Of a DNA stretch of 64,000 nucleotides, positions 9,245 to 18,602 are shown in pieces; the first letter of the stretch is position 1; the number at the start of each line of letters is the position of its first letter. Made by a program: the position numbers and the translations under genes. The notes beneath the pieces were generated by a model that saw nothing but the letters and a program-made list of their open reading frames with translations, was not told the origin of the DNA and ran no database searches. The stretch comes from Caballeronia sordidicola (GTDB taxonomy: Bacteria > Pseudomonadota > Gammaproteobacteria > Burkholderiales > Burkholderiaceae): assembly GCF_000729995.1 (NCBI RefSeq), contig NZ_JNFG01000017.1, forward strand, positions 112,076-176,075. The letters run 5' to 3'.

Positions 9245-9491
9245 CGACTTCATCTCCTCGTTCCTCGTTTATCTGGTCATGTGGTCTGCACGCCGCTTCG
9301 AGGTTGCTGTCGGCTGGCTTTCCGCTTGGGCGTTGGCTTCGAACGACACGCACTGTGGACAATGCGTGTCGTCGGCCAAGCGTGGCGATAGCTTACCGAA
9401 TCTTTAAGAGGATTTGAGATTGTTTCCTACGAGGGTTTGCCTGTGCTTGCAGACTGCGCGTCCTCGGGTTCCAAGTCGGTCCAGAATCGCT

Positions 9492-11090
9492 TCACTCCGC
9501 AGACCCTGTGCGGCGCGCGCCTTCATACACCCACTCGAGCAGCGCGTCATGCGCCGCCCGCGCCGCTTCGGCATGCGGATCGTTGATGAAACTCACCACC
9601 ACGTAGCTCTCGCCGTTCTCCGCGCCCACGTAGCCGGCGATGGCCCGAACGTCGCGCAGCGTGCCCGTCTTGATGTGGGCGTTGCCGCCCGCGCCCGCGT
9701 TGGTGAGCCGGTTGCGCATGGTGCCGTCCACGCCCGCAATGGGCAGCGACTCCACGAAGACCTGCGCCACCGGGCTTGAATTCGCTGCCACCAGCAGATC
9801 GGCGAGCGATTGCGCCGTGATGTGTTCTTCGCGCGACAACCCAGAGCCGTTATCGAGGTAAAGGTTGGTCATGGGCAGCGCGCTGCGATGCAGGAACGCC
9901 TCGATCGCCGCCGCTGATTTCTGGGTGGTCGCCGGCGGTTTGCCCATCGCGGCGCCGATGGTCAGGAACAGGTTGCGCGCCATCACGTTGTTGCTGAACT
10001 TGTTGATGTCGCGAACGATGTCGGACAGAACCGGGCTGCGGTGCGTGCCGACCAGCCGCGCGCTGACCGGCGTCGGGCCTTCGCGGGTGGTGCCGTTGAA
10101 CGTGCCGCCCGCCTGTTTCCACAGCGCGAGGAAGCCGCCGGCAAAGAAAGTGGAGTGATCGAGCGCGGCGACATTGATGGTGCGCGGGCCGCAGCGCAGC
10201 GGATAGTCGCCAATAAACGACGCCTGCACAAAACCGCCCGTGGTTTGCGCCACGCTCGGCGACGCTGCCGGCAGCGAGCCCGCGCAAGCGCCGCGCGTGA
10301 CCTTGAGTTCGTTGTCGATTTGCAACTGCGCGAGTTGCGGCAGCACGTCAATCGAAACTTGGCCGTCCGGGCTGGGTGTCAGCGTGAAGGACAGCGATTT
10401 GAACGCATACAGCAGCGGGTCCGGCCCGACGTTGTAGGGGGCGTTTTCGTCGGCGTCGAAGGCGGGGAGATCGCGGGTGGAGGTATCGAAGTAGCGTTTG
10501 TCCAGCACCAGCGCGCCGTCGATGCCCGTGATGCCGTTGCGGCGGATCTGGTCCACCAAATCGATGAGTTCTTCCGGCACGAGTTTCGGATCGCCCGTGC
10601 CCTGGATATACAGGTTGCCGTGGAGGATGCCATTCGTATCGACTTCACCGTCGGCGTAGGCCGTGGTTTTCCAGCGGTAATCCGGACCCAATAACGACAA
10701 GCCCGAGTACGTGGTGACCAGCTTCATGGTGGAGGCGGGCATCATCGGCTCGTTGGCGTTGATCGCAACCAGCGGCACGCCGCCGCCGCCAATCCGCTCG
10801 ACCACGACGCTCATCGATGAAATCGGCACGTGGGCACGTGCCAGCGCGGCCATGACGGTCGCCGGAAGGGGACCGGCCGGAACAACGACGCGCTGGAACT
10901 TCGACTTGTTCGCCGCTGCGCGTTTCGGGGTCGGTTTCTGCGTTTCCGACTTCGGGCCGCCACCGCCGCGGGCCTCGACAGGCGTGTTCATCGCGAAGGT
11001 GAAAGTGGCTGCGGCTATAACCAGGGTCGCGGCTGCGCGCCAACGTTTGGCAAGTCGATTTTTCCTGTGCAAAAAGGGTGTTCTATACAT
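9492..11090 (-). CDS. dacB: D-alanyl-D-alanine carboxypeptidase/endopeptidase (PBP4 family)
   Basis: Periplasmic class C penicillin-binding protein that trims or cleaves peptidoglycan peptides. The 532-residue protein has an N-terminal signal sequence (hydrophobic stretch about residues 20-34). The SXXK motif is STMK with the catalytic Ser (about residue 123), SGL in DNGSGLSRE occupies the SXN position, and HIKTGTLRDV carries KTG. A proline/lysine-rich linker (residues about 45-60) precedes the catalytic domain. The gene is transcribed alone on the minus strand, with 238 bp to the esterase gene. No strong Shine-Dalgarno is visible before the ATG at 11090. Confidence 0.92.
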   Translation of the reverse strand: MYRTPFLHRKNRLAKRWRAAATLVIAAATFTFAMNTPVEARGGGGPKSETQKPTPKRAAANKSKFQRVVVPAGPLPATVMAALARAHVPISSMSVVVERIGGGGVPLVAINANEPMMPASTMKLVTTYSGLSLLGPDYRWKTTAYADGEVDTNGILHGNLYIQGTGDPKLVPEELIDLVDQIRRNGITGIDGALVLDKRYFDTSTRDLPAFDADENAPYNVGPDPLLYAFKSLSFTLTPSPDGQVSIDVLPQLAQLQIDNELKVTRGACAGSLPAASPSVAQTTGGFVQASFIGDYPLRCGPRTINVAALDHSTFFAGGFLALWKQAGGTFNGTTREGPTPVSARLVGTHRSPVLSDIVRDINKFSNNVMARNLFLTIGAAMGKPPATTQKSAAAIEAFLHRSALPMTNLYLDNGSGLSREEHITAQSLADLLVAANSSPVAQVFVESLPIAGVDGTMRNRLTNAGAGGNAHIKTGTLRDVRAIAGYVGAENGESYVVVSFINDPHAEAARAAHDALLEWVYEGARRTGSAE

Positions 11091-11245
11091 GTGATCGGAT
11101 GGTGATGTCGAGGTGTGATGCGGATTTGCGGATTGCCGGGCGACGCTGCCCCAAGCGGTGCGGCTATTGTATGGGGGTTCTGCTTACGGTTTAAGGTTTG
11201 CGGGCTTTCAACGGGCCGTAAATTCGCAGACTTGGCACGACGGGC

Positions 11246-12214
11246 TCAGCGCGGCGCCAGCCGTTCGGGCAGTGAATAACGCTGCATCGTGCGCTCCATG
11301 CCATCGAGGAAAGCCTGTTCCGCCGCGTTCATCTTGCGTCCGCGATGCCACAGCAGGTCGACGTCGACATCGACCAGACCCTCTTCCGGCGGCAATCGCC
11401 AGAGGCGCTGTTGCGTGAGGTCGTCGCGGACTATGTGCTCGGGCAGGCAGCCGATGCCATACCCCGCGAAGATCAGCCGCCGCACTTCGTCCAGACTGGG
11501 CGATGCCGCCACGATCCGTCCCGTGAAGCCGCGCTGATCCCGAAACACGGTCAGCGGCGACAAACTGTCGCCAATTTGATCACTCGTGAATGACACGAAG
11601 TTTTCCGCGAGCAAATCTTCCATGGTCAGCCCGTGCCGTCCAAACAAGCGATGGTATCGGCCGCAAAAAATGGCGTATCTCTGGCGCAGGAAACAGCGCT
11701 GCTCGAGTTTATCGATGGGCGTGCGGCACAAACTCAGCCCCGCCGTCGCGGTCTTTTGCAGCAGCGACGAAATGATGTCCGACGAACGCATGACCTCGAT
11801 ATGCAGGTCGATACGCGGATAGGTCCGGTGGAATTCGCCGAGAAACTCGTCGTACACGCCTGAATCGATGCGGCTCACCGTGAGCAGCCGGATCGAACCG
11901 GTGATGTCTTCGCTGCGGTCATCGAGTTCGGTTTCGAGTCGCGACATGTGGCCGTAGATATCGCTGGCGATCCGGTACACCTCTTCGCCCGCGTGCGTGG
12001 GCTCGAAGTGCGGGCCGCGACGCTGGATCAGGTTGCGCCCGAGCGTGTCTTCCAGGCGCTTGAGCGCCTGGCTCACCGCCGGTTGCGTGAGATGCAGGCG
12101 CGCCGCGGCGCGGCTCACGCTGCGCTCCTGCATGATGACCAGGAAGGTCCGCAGCAGATTCCAGTCGAGCCGGTCGTTCAGGAACCGCGCTATGTCCACA
12201 CGCCGTTGAGCCAT
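11246..12214 (-). CDS. LysR-family transcriptional regulator
   Basis: The 322-residue product has the LysR winged helix-turn-helix at residues about 18-77 (LLRTFLVIMQERSVSRAAAR, then LTQPAVSQALKRLE) and an effector-binding domain thereafter. It is divergent from the MHS transporter gene with 126 bp between the starts. It most likely controls the transporter, hydrolase and deacetylase-fold genes in response to their substrate, as is usual for this layout. Effector and target are inferred from position only. Confidence 0.9.
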   Translation of the reverse strand: MAQRRVDIARFLNDRLDWNLLRTFLVIMQERSVSRAAARLHLTQPAVSQALKRLEDTLGRNLIQRRGPHFEPTHAGEEVYRIASDIYGHMSRLETELDDRSEDITGSIRLLTVSRIDSGVYDEFLGEFHRTYPRIDLHIEVMRSSDIISSLLQKTATAGLSLCRTPIDKLEQRCFLRQRYAIFCGRYHRLFGRHGLTMEDLLAENFVSFTSDQIGDSLSPLTVFRDQRGFTGRIVAASPSLDEVRRLIFAGYGIGCLPEHIVRDDLTQQRLWRLPPEEGLVDVDVDLLWHRGRKMNAAEQAFLDGMERTMQRYSLPERLAPR

Positions 12215-12242
12215 AGGGAAATATCCAAGGTATTAGCAAAAC

Positions 12243-12257
12243 TTATACAGCGAATAA
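12243..12257. promoter_or_regulatory. LysR-type T-N11-A dyad in the divergent promoter region
   Basis: TTAT-N7-ATAA is an inverted repeat whose inner T and A are 11 bases apart, the classic LysR-type box. It lies in the only intergenic region shared by the regulator and the transporter operon, in a locally AT-rich stretch. Confidence 0.45.
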
Positions 12258-12340
12258 TAAATCGAAATTGGACTAATGTTTTATGGCTGGCGATAAAACA
12301 TTCTGACCACCTGCAAAAACCAAGCGAATCAGGAGACACC

Positions 12341-13651
12341 GTGATCCCAACACCCAGTCCGACTCGCCAGCCCGTACGCGCGGCGACCGCTGCTTTCATC
12401 GGCACGATGATCGAGTGGTACGACTTTTACATCTACGCTACCGCCGCCGCGCTGGTGTTCGGCGAGCTGTATTTTCCGTCGCATGATCCGTTCATCAGCA
12501 CGATGGCGTCATTCGCGACGTTCGCCGTCGGGTTCTTCGCCCGGCCGCTGGGCGGGGTGATTTTTGGTCATCTCGGCGATAAGATCGGCCGCAAGAAAGC
12601 GCTGATGACCACGCTGATGATGATGGGCGTCGCGACCGTCTGCGTCGGCTTGCTGCCGGCTTATTCGAAGGTGGGCCTGCTCGCGCCGGTGCTGCTGGTG
12701 TTACTGCGCGTGGTGCAGGGCATCGCGGTTGGGGGTGAATGGGGCGGAGCGGTGTTGATGGCTGCCGAACATGCACCGAAGGGACGGCGGACGTTCTTTG
12801 CATCGTTCGCGCAACTCGGCAGTCCCGCCGGGCTGATCCTGTCGCTGATCGCGTTTCGCGCGGTGACATCGATGCCGCATGAGGAGTTCATCGCGTGGGG
12901 CTGGCGCCTGCCGTTCCTGGTGAGCGCGGTGTTGCTCGTGGTTGGTCTCCTGATCCGCATGGGCGTGAACGAGTCGCCGGAATTCGAGCGGGAGAAGTTG
13001 TCCAAGCGCACGGTTGAATTGCCGATTGCCGAAGTATTTCGCTCGTCGGGCGCGCTGGTCGCGTTTTGCATCGGCGCGAATACGATTGGGATTGCCGGCG
13101 TGTATTTCACCAATACCTTCATGATTTCGTACACGACGCAGTATGTGGGCGTGACGAAATCGCTGATCCTCGATTGCCTGTTTGCGGTTGCGATCATCCA
13201 GTTCCTCACGCAGCCGCTGGCCGCGTTGCTCGCCGAAAAAATCGGCGGTGCGCGCTTCCTGAAGCTCACGGCCTTGTGCGCGATGATCTCGCCCTATCCC
13301 ATGTTCATCCTCGTGCAAAGCGGCAACATGGTGTCGATGATTATCGGCATCGCGATTGCCGTGGTCTGCATGGCGAGCTTTTATTCGGTGATCGCAGGGT
13401 TTGTCAGCGGGGTGTTTCCGGTGCGTGTGCGCTACTCGGCGATCTCGATTTCGTATCAGGTCTGCGGCGCGATTGCGGGCGGTTTGACGCCGCTAGTGGG
13501 CACCTGGCTTGCGCATAAATTTACTGGGCAATGGTGGCCGCTGGCGGTGTTTTATACATGTCTCGCCGGGATTTCGCTGCTGTCGATTGTCGCGCTTGAT
13601 GCGCTGAAACATCGTCGTGCCGATGCCCCGGAAGCGCTGGCTGCTCGCTGA
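12341..13651 (+). CDS. MFS transporter, metabolite:H+ symporter (MHS, ProP/ShiA-like) family
   Basis: Inner-membrane proton symporter with 12 predicted helices and 436 residues. The N-terminus IGTMIEWYDFYIYATAAAL and the loop GHLGDKIGRKKAL are hallmarks of the MHS branch. The start is GTG 12341, with AGGAG at 12331-12335. The frame is open further upstream, but that part overlaps the LysR gene. It is followed after 19 bp by the M20 hydrolase gene, so it probably imports the substrate of that enzyme, an organic acid or amino-acid derivative. Confidence 0.9.
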   Translation: MIPTPSPTRQPVRAATAAFIGTMIEWYDFYIYATAAALVFGELYFPSHDPFISTMASFATFAVGFFARPLGGVIFGHLGDKIGRKKALMTTLMMMGVATVCVGLLPAYSKVGLLAPVLLVLLRVVQGIAVGGEWGGAVLMAAEHAPKGRRTFFASFAQLGSPAGLILSLIAFRAVTSMPHEEFIAWGWRLPFLVSAVLLVVGLLIRMGVNESPEFEREKLSKRTVELPIAEVFRSSGALVAFCIGANTIGIAGVYFTNTFMISYTTQYVGVTKSLILDCLFAVAIIQFLTQPLAALLAEKIGGARFLKLTALCAMISPYPMFILVQSGNMVSMIIGIAIAVVCMASFYSVIAGFVSGVFPVRVRYSAISISYQVCGAIAGGLTPLVGTWLAHKFTGQWWPLAVFYTCLAGISLLSIVALDALKHRRADAPEALAAR

Positions 13652-13670
13652 CTCTAGAGGATACCGAAGC

Positions 13671-14915
13671 ATGTTGAAAATTGACGGCCCGCGCCTGTGG
13701 GCAAGCCTGATGGCCATGGCGAAAATCGGCGCAACGCCCAAGGGCGGTGTACGTCGCCTCGCGTTGACGGAGGAGGACCGGCGAGGGCGCGAGTTGTTCG
13801 CCACGTGGTGCCGTGAAGCGGGAATGACGGTGCGTACCGATGAAGTCGGCAACTTGTTCGCGCGTCGCGAAGGCTCGAATGCGAATGCGAAGCCCGTGTT
13901 GATCGGCAGTCATCTGGATACGCAGCCGGAAGGCGGCCGCTTCGATGGCGTCTATGGTGTTCTGGCCGCGCTCGAAGTGGTGCGCACGTTGAACGATCAC
14001 GGCGTGGTGACCGAGAAGCCCATCGAGCTCGTCTCGTGGACGAACGAAGAGGGCGCGCGCTTTACACCGGCCATGCTCGGCTCGGCGGTGTTTGTCGGCG
14101 CGACGCCGCTGGACACTGCGCTGCAGACGAAGGATGCGCAGGGCGTGACGTTGCGCGAGGCCTTGAATGAAATCGGGTGTGCGGGAACACGCTGCCTCGG
14201 CGTACAAGACGTCGATTCGTATTTCGAAGCGCATATCGAACAAGGGCCGATTCTGGAGAGTCATGGCAATCCGATCGGCGTTGTCACCGGTGGCCAGGCA
14301 ATCCGCTGGCTTGATGTCGAAGTGACGGGCGTTGCTGCGCACGCCGGCACGACGCCGATGCCGTATCGGAAGGACGCGTTGTTTGCGAGCGCGGCGATGG
14401 CGCTTGAACTTGAATCTATCGCGCGACGTTTCGCGCCGCTGGGACTCGTCACGATCGGTCAGGTGGACGTGCCGAATTCATCGCGTAACACCATTGCGGG
14501 GCGCGTTGTGTTCACGGTCGACCTGCGTCATCCCGACGATACGCAAATCGATGCGATGGAACACGAAGTGCGTGCGGCCTTCGGCAAGATCGCTGCGGAT
14601 CGCGGGCTTGAAGCCGACATCGCAACGTACTGGAAAAGCCCCGCGACGCCGTTCGATTCCGCGTGCGTCGATCTCGTGGAAGAAGCCACCAAAGGCTTCG
14701 GCTACTCGTACGAACGTATCGTCAGCGGCGCGGGTCACGACGCCATCCACCTCGCGCGGCACGTACCCACGGCGATGGTTTTCATCCCCTGCGTGGACGG
14801 CCTGTCGCACAACGAAGCCGAGGACGCGCTCCCCGAAGACGTCACGTGCGGCGCGAATGTTTTGATCAATGCGGTACTGGCGCGTGCGGTGATTGGCGCG
14901 ACAGTTGACGCGTAA
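13671..14915 (+). CDS. M20-family Zn hydrolase: N-carbamoyl-L-amino-acid hydrolase / allantoate amidohydrolase-like
   Basis: Metal-dependent enzyme that releases ammonia and CO2 from a carbamoyl or ureido group. The 414-residue protein has the subfamily motifs GSHLDTQPEGGRFDG (metal His and Asp, residues about 82-96), SWTNEEGARF (metal Glu pair, about 122-131), HIEQGP (about 189-194) and AAHAGTTPMPYRKDAL in the lid domain. VSGAGHDA lies near the C-terminus, before the last metal His. ATG 13671 has AGAGGA upstream. The exact substrate (N-carbamoyl amino acid, allantoate or beta-ureidopropionate) cannot be told from sequence alone. Confidence 0.88.
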   Translation: MLKIDGPRLWASLMAMAKIGATPKGGVRRLALTEEDRRGRELFATWCREAGMTVRTDEVGNLFARREGSNANAKPVLIGSHLDTQPEGGRFDGVYGVLAALEVVRTLNDHGVVTEKPIELVSWTNEEGARFTPAMLGSAVFVGATPLDTALQTKDAQGVTLREALNEIGCAGTRCLGVQDVDSYFEAHIEQGPILESHGNPIGVVTGGQAIRWLDVEVTGVAAHAGTTPMPYRKDALFASAAMALELESIARRFAPLGLVTIGQVDVPNSSRNTIAGRVVFTVDLRHPDDTQIDAMEHEVRAAFGKIAADRGLEADIATYWKSPATPFDSACVDLVEEATKGFGYSYERIVSGAGHDAIHLARHVPTAMVFIPCVDGLSHNEAEDALPEDVTCGANVLINAVLARAVIGATVDA

Positions 14916-14928
14916 CAAGGATTTTAAA

Positions 14929-15951
14929 ATGCTGACTTACTTCCATCCTTCGCAACTCAAGCATCATCCGCGGACGTACCTTTCGCGTGGTCAGATGCGC
15001 ACGCCGCAAGAGATTCCGGAGCGTGCGTTGCGGTTGGTCGAGGCGTCGAAGGCCATGGGTTTCGATGTCCGCGAACCCGCCGACTTTGGCGCTGCGCCGC
15101 TCGCCGCGGTGCACGGCATGAACTACTTGCGCTTCCTTGAGGAAGCGCATCGCGAGTGGAAGAAGATGCCTGCCGAATGGGGCGACGAAGTGATGTCGAA
15201 TGTGTACATCCGCGAGAACAATCCGCTACGTGGTGTGCTCGGACAAGCGGCGCGTTATCTCGCCGATGGCAGTTGCCCGGTCGGCGCTGACACTTACGAA
15301 TCTGCCTACTGGTCGGCGCAAAGCGCGCTGGCGGGCGCGAACGCGATCCTGGACGGCGAACGCGAGGCGTACGCATTGTGCCGGCCGCCGGGGCACCATG
15401 CGCGTGCCGAAGCCGCAGGCGGTTTCTGCTATCTGAACAACGCGGCAATCGCGGCGCAGGCGCTGCGTGCGAAGTACGGCCGCGTTGCAATCCTCGATAC
15501 CGACATGCACCACGGCCAGGGTATACAGGAAATTTTCTATGACCGCAGCGACGTGCTGTATGTCTCTATTCACGGGGACCCGACGAACTTCTATCCAGCC
15601 GTAGCCGGCTTCGACGATGAACGCGGCGAGGCGGCCGGCGAAGGTTACAACGTGAATTTGCCGATGCCGCATGGTTCATCGGAGGAGGTGTTTTTCGATT
15701 CACTCGATACCGCCGCGCGCGTGCTTAAGCGCTTCCAGCCGGATGTTCTGGTGCTGGCGTTGGGCTTTGACATCTACAAGGACGATCCTCAGTCGATGGT
15801 TGCGGTGACGACCGAAGGATTCGGCAAGCTAGGCGGCGCGATCGGCGCGCTGAAATTGCCTACGCTGATCGTGCAGGAAGGCGGGTATCACATCGATACG
15901 CTGGAAGTGAATGCGCGCGCGTTCTTCGATGGATTCAACGCGAGGCGCTGA
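14929..15951 (+). CDS. Histone-deacetylase-fold amidohydrolase (acetylpolyamine amidohydrolase-like)
   Basis: Zn-dependent deacetylase-superfamily enzyme of 340 residues. PPGHHARAEAAGGFCYLNN carries the catalytic His pair (about residues 154-172), DTDMHHGQG gives two Zn ligands (about 192-200), GFDIYKDDP the third Zn Asp (about 281-289), and EGGYH the transition-state Tyr. The resemblance is to acetylpolyamine amidohydrolases, which free amines from N-acetyl amines. It starts 13 bp after the M20 hydrolase with AAGGA upstream and is the third gene of the operon. A second, more distant deacetylase-fold gene lies at 19851. Confidence 0.88.
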   Translation: MLTYFHPSQLKHHPRTYLSRGQMRTPQEIPERALRLVEASKAMGFDVREPADFGAAPLAAVHGMNYLRFLEEAHREWKKMPAEWGDEVMSNVYIRENNPLRGVLGQAARYLADGSCPVGADTYESAYWSAQSALAGANAILDGEREAYALCRPPGHHARAEAAGGFCYLNNAAIAAQALRAKYGRVAILDTDMHHGQGIQEIFYDRSDVLYVSIHGDPTNFYPAVAGFDDERGEAAGEGYNVNLPMPHGSSEEVFFDSLDTAARVLKRFQPDVLVLALGFDIYKDDPQSMVAVTTEGFGKLGGAIGALKLPTLIVQEGGYHIDTLEVNARAFFDGFNARR

Positions 15952-16079
15952 ATAACGGGGATTCGCGATGCGCGTGGCGCAATCGTCAAGCTGCAGGGTT
16001 GAGAAACCAGTGCTCGATTTCGAGCCGCGCGCGAGCACAGCGGGCGCGCCCTCCCTGCACGCCAACAACCCGGCCCGAC

Positions 16080-17210
16080 TCAATCAGTTCCAATCAATGA
16101 ACCGTTGCCGCGCATGCCAAGACCAAGCAACCGCTGAATCTGGCTCTTGTTGTGCATTTCCAGTTTTTTATAAGCGCAGCGCAAGTAGTGGCGCACGGTC
16201 GTCGGCGCGATTGCCATGCGCTGCGCAACCTCCTTGTGCGACATCCCTCCGCCAAAGAGGCGGATAGCGATCAGCTCGCGCGGACTCAGACGATCGAGTG
16301 GCGAGCGAGGCTGCGCGTCGAGCTGAAACAACCCGGCCACTGGCAAGCAACGGATGACTATCGACTTCCCCGCATAGGCACGCCGCGAATCGTTGCGCAG
16401 ATGGCGCACAAGCGCGTGCGGCAGCGAGCCATGCTCGCAGTCCGGCCATTCGCTGCGCAGAATGGCGAAAAATCCAACGTCCCCCTGATGCACGGTTCCA
16501 AATCGATCACACAGCGCGCGTCCCGGTACGCTCACGCGGTCAGCGCGTTCGCGCGTGAGTTGGAACGAGCGGTTGATCGTGAGCGCTGCGGCGAGATGCG
16601 GAATCACGTCTTCAATCCTGCGGGCATCTTCTTTCGAGAACGGCTTGTCTAGTGCTCGCCGATACACCGAGAGAAAAGTGGTCAGCCCGAACCGATGGTC
16701 GAGCGTAAAGACGCACATCAATTGCGCGAGGCCGTGTTTGATGGCCCAGTCACGAAAGCGCGGAGCAATGCCAGGGTCGACGATGGAAATCGACATCGCT
16801 TCTCCATAACGCCCCGACATGCGTTGTGCGAGCGGATCGCAATCGCGAATGCCGGTCCAGCCCGCGAAAAAGTCTTCGTTTAGGGCGACCATAAAACTGT
16901 TGTGCATAACCGGGCCGCTGAGCGCATGGGTCGCCACGCCGGTCCAGCCGGCATCGAAGGGCAACTGCTCGGCAAGCAGTCCAAAAAAACCTTTCTCAAA
17001 CTCGCCGATGTCGCTGCGGCCAGCTAGCGCATAGAGCTCGAGCAACAGGACGCTCAGGTCCCGCGACGACGTGCCATTGCGGGCGAAAGCTCCTTCGAAA
17101 TCGACGCGGCGCGCGCGCCCGGATGGGGCGGTGCATTGGTCAAGTGATATGGCATCTGGCACGTCCTCGATCTGTACGTCCATCCCGCCGGGGTCAACGA
17201 TGAATGTCAC
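16080..17210 (-). CDS. LuxR-type (C-terminal HTH) transcriptional regulator
   Basis: The 376-residue protein ends in a LuxR/NarL-type HTH: LSPRELIAIRLFGGGMSHKE followed by VAQRMAIAPTTVRHYLR, residues about 310-350. The long N-terminal part has no domain I can name with confidence and may be GAF/PAS-like. The GTG start at 17210 is supported by GAGGAG six bases upstream. It is divergent from the porin-transporter-deacetylase-MoaF-aldehyde dehydrogenase genes and is their likely activator. The gene converges with the preceding operon across 128 bp with no visible terminator. Confidence 0.85.
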   Translation of the reverse strand: MTFIVDPGGMDVQIEDVPDAISLDQCTAPSGRARRVDFEGAFARNGTSSRDLSVLLLELYALAGRSDIGEFEKGFFGLLAEQLPFDAGWTGVATHALSGPVMHNSFMVALNEDFFAGWTGIRDCDPLAQRMSGRYGEAMSISIVDPGIAPRFRDWAIKHGLAQLMCVFTLDHRFGLTTFLSVYRRALDKPFSKEDARRIEDVIPHLAAALTINRSFQLTRERADRVSVPGRALCDRFGTVHQGDVGFFAILRSEWPDCEHGSLPHALVRHLRNDSRRAYAGKSIVIRCLPVAGLFQLDAQPRSPLDRLSPRELIAIRLFGGGMSHKEVAQRMAIAPTTVRHYLRCAYKKLEMHNKSQIQRLLGLGMRGNGSLIGTD

Positions 17211-17278
17211 GCTCTGCTCCTCGCACGGGCTACGGATGCTCGTCGAGCCGTTTCGCCTGACTAAGATAAATCATACCC

Positions 17279-17296
17279 GGACTATTTAAATAGTCC
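17279..17296. promoter_or_regulatory. Perfect 18-bp palindrome between LuxR-type gene and porin gene
   Basis: GGACTATTTAAATAGTCC is fully self-complementary. It lies 69 bp before the regulator start and 244 bp before the porin start, inside the only intergenic region (330 bp) shared by both. LuxR-type proteins bind palindromes of 18-20 bp, so this is the obvious operator candidate. Minus-strand TATGAT at 17270-17275, next to it, could be a -10 element for the regulator gene. The rest of the gap shows no gene. Confidence 0.6.
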
Positions 17297-17540
17297 TACG
17301 AATAAATCGAGCCAGTCCCCTCCATTTGAACGGTGTGCGCATCCTCTGCGCGACCCACCGCATCGTCGCGCACTCTCGCTTCATCGAACAAGCCCGCCAG
17401 GTCCTGTTTCGATGTCTATCCCAGGGTTTCCCGCATCGTCCATCTGAACGACTGTTCAATGCTCGTGGGGATGCAGACACTGTTTCTGCGGCACATCCAC
17501 AACAACACCTAAAACCAAGAGACGGTCTGGAGCCTGGCTA

Positions 17541-18590
17541 ATGAAACGAAACTATCGGAGGCTTCGCGCCGCGTATTGCTGCATGCTCGCGTCGCAGGTC
17601 CTCGCCCCACGCGCGGCGTCGGCCCAATCGAGCGTGACGATGTACGGGATACTCGACGCAGGCGTGCAGTACTTGACGCATGCCGATGGACAGCATGAGT
17701 CGGTGAGCCTGCAAAACTATGGAGTCCTGCCGTCTCAGATCGGGGTGACCGGCACGGAGGAGTTGGGCGGTGGCCTGCAGGCCTTCTTCAAACTCGAACA
17801 AGGCCTCAACCTCAACGATGGCACGCCGACGGTGCCCGGGCTTGCGTTCTTCCGCGGTGCGTATGTTGGTCTCACGGGTACCTTCGGCACCGCGACCATC
17901 GGCCGTCAGTTCAGCGTGCTGTTCGACAAGACCGTTCTCTATGATCCGCTGCAATACGCGGCGTATGGCGGCCAGGGCGTACTCATGCCAATGATGTCGA
18001 ACTTCATCGACAACGCATTCAAGTACAAGACCCGCGAATTCGGCGGCTTCAACGCGGAAGCACTGGCGGCGACGGGTGGCGTCGCTGGCAACTCACGTAG
18101 CGGCCGGGTGCTGGAGATCGGCGGTGAATATGCGAGCAAGGTCTTGGGCGTGAGCGCGGTATTGCATCGTCGCCAAGGCACGGTTGCCTCAGCGACCGAT
18201 ACCTCGGGCCAGCAGTTGACGGTCGGGACGCTCGCCGCGCACTGGAGTATCGATCCCCTCACGGTGTATGGCGGCGTCGAACGCCTGACCGGCTCGTTGG
18301 CGCCTACCAAGACGGTCGGGTGGGCCGGTGTTCGCTATCAGGCCGCCCCGGCCCTCGGTTTTGCGGGCGGCGTCTATCAGACGTTCTCGAACACGCCGAG
18401 CATCGGGCATCCAACGCTCTTTATCGCAAGCAGCACCTACAACCTTTCCAAGCGCTCGGCCGTCTACGCCAACCTCGGCTTCGCGCGCAACAGCGGGCAT
18501 AGCTCGCAGACGGCCTACGAATACGACCCGGCTCCGCTCAACGGCGCATCGCAGCTTGGCGCGATGGTCGGTATGGTCCACCTGTTCTGA
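17541..18590 (+). CDS. Outer-membrane porin (Gram-negative 16-strand type)
   Basis: The 349-residue protein has a signal peptide cleaved after about residue 28 (PRAASAQSS). The mature N-terminus SVTMYGILDAGVQYL is the typical first strand of Burkholderiales porins, EELGGGLQAFFKLEQGLN follows near residue 73, and the C-terminal Phe (MVHLF) serves outer-membrane assembly. It starts the operon and precedes an MFS transporter gene by 12 bp, suggesting that it carries the pathway substrate across the outer membrane. GGAG lies 9 bases before the ATG. Confidence 0.92.
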   Translation: MKRNYRRLRAAYCCMLASQVLAPRAASAQSSVTMYGILDAGVQYLTHADGQHESVSLQNYGVLPSQIGVTGTEELGGGLQAFFKLEQGLNLNDGTPTVPGLAFFRGAYVGLTGTFGTATIGRQFSVLFDKTVLYDPLQYAAYGGQGVLMPMMSNFIDNAFKYKTREFGGFNAEALAATGGVAGNSRSGRVLEIGGEYASKVLGVSAVLHRRQGTVASATDTSGQQLTVGTLAAHWSIDPLTVYGGVERLTGSLAPTKTVGWAGVRYQAAPALGFAGGVYQTFSNTPSIGHPTLFIASSTYNLSKRSAVYANLGFARNSGHSSQTAYEYDPAPLNGASQLGAMVGMVHLF

Positions 18591-18602
18591 GACCCGCTAC
18601 TT

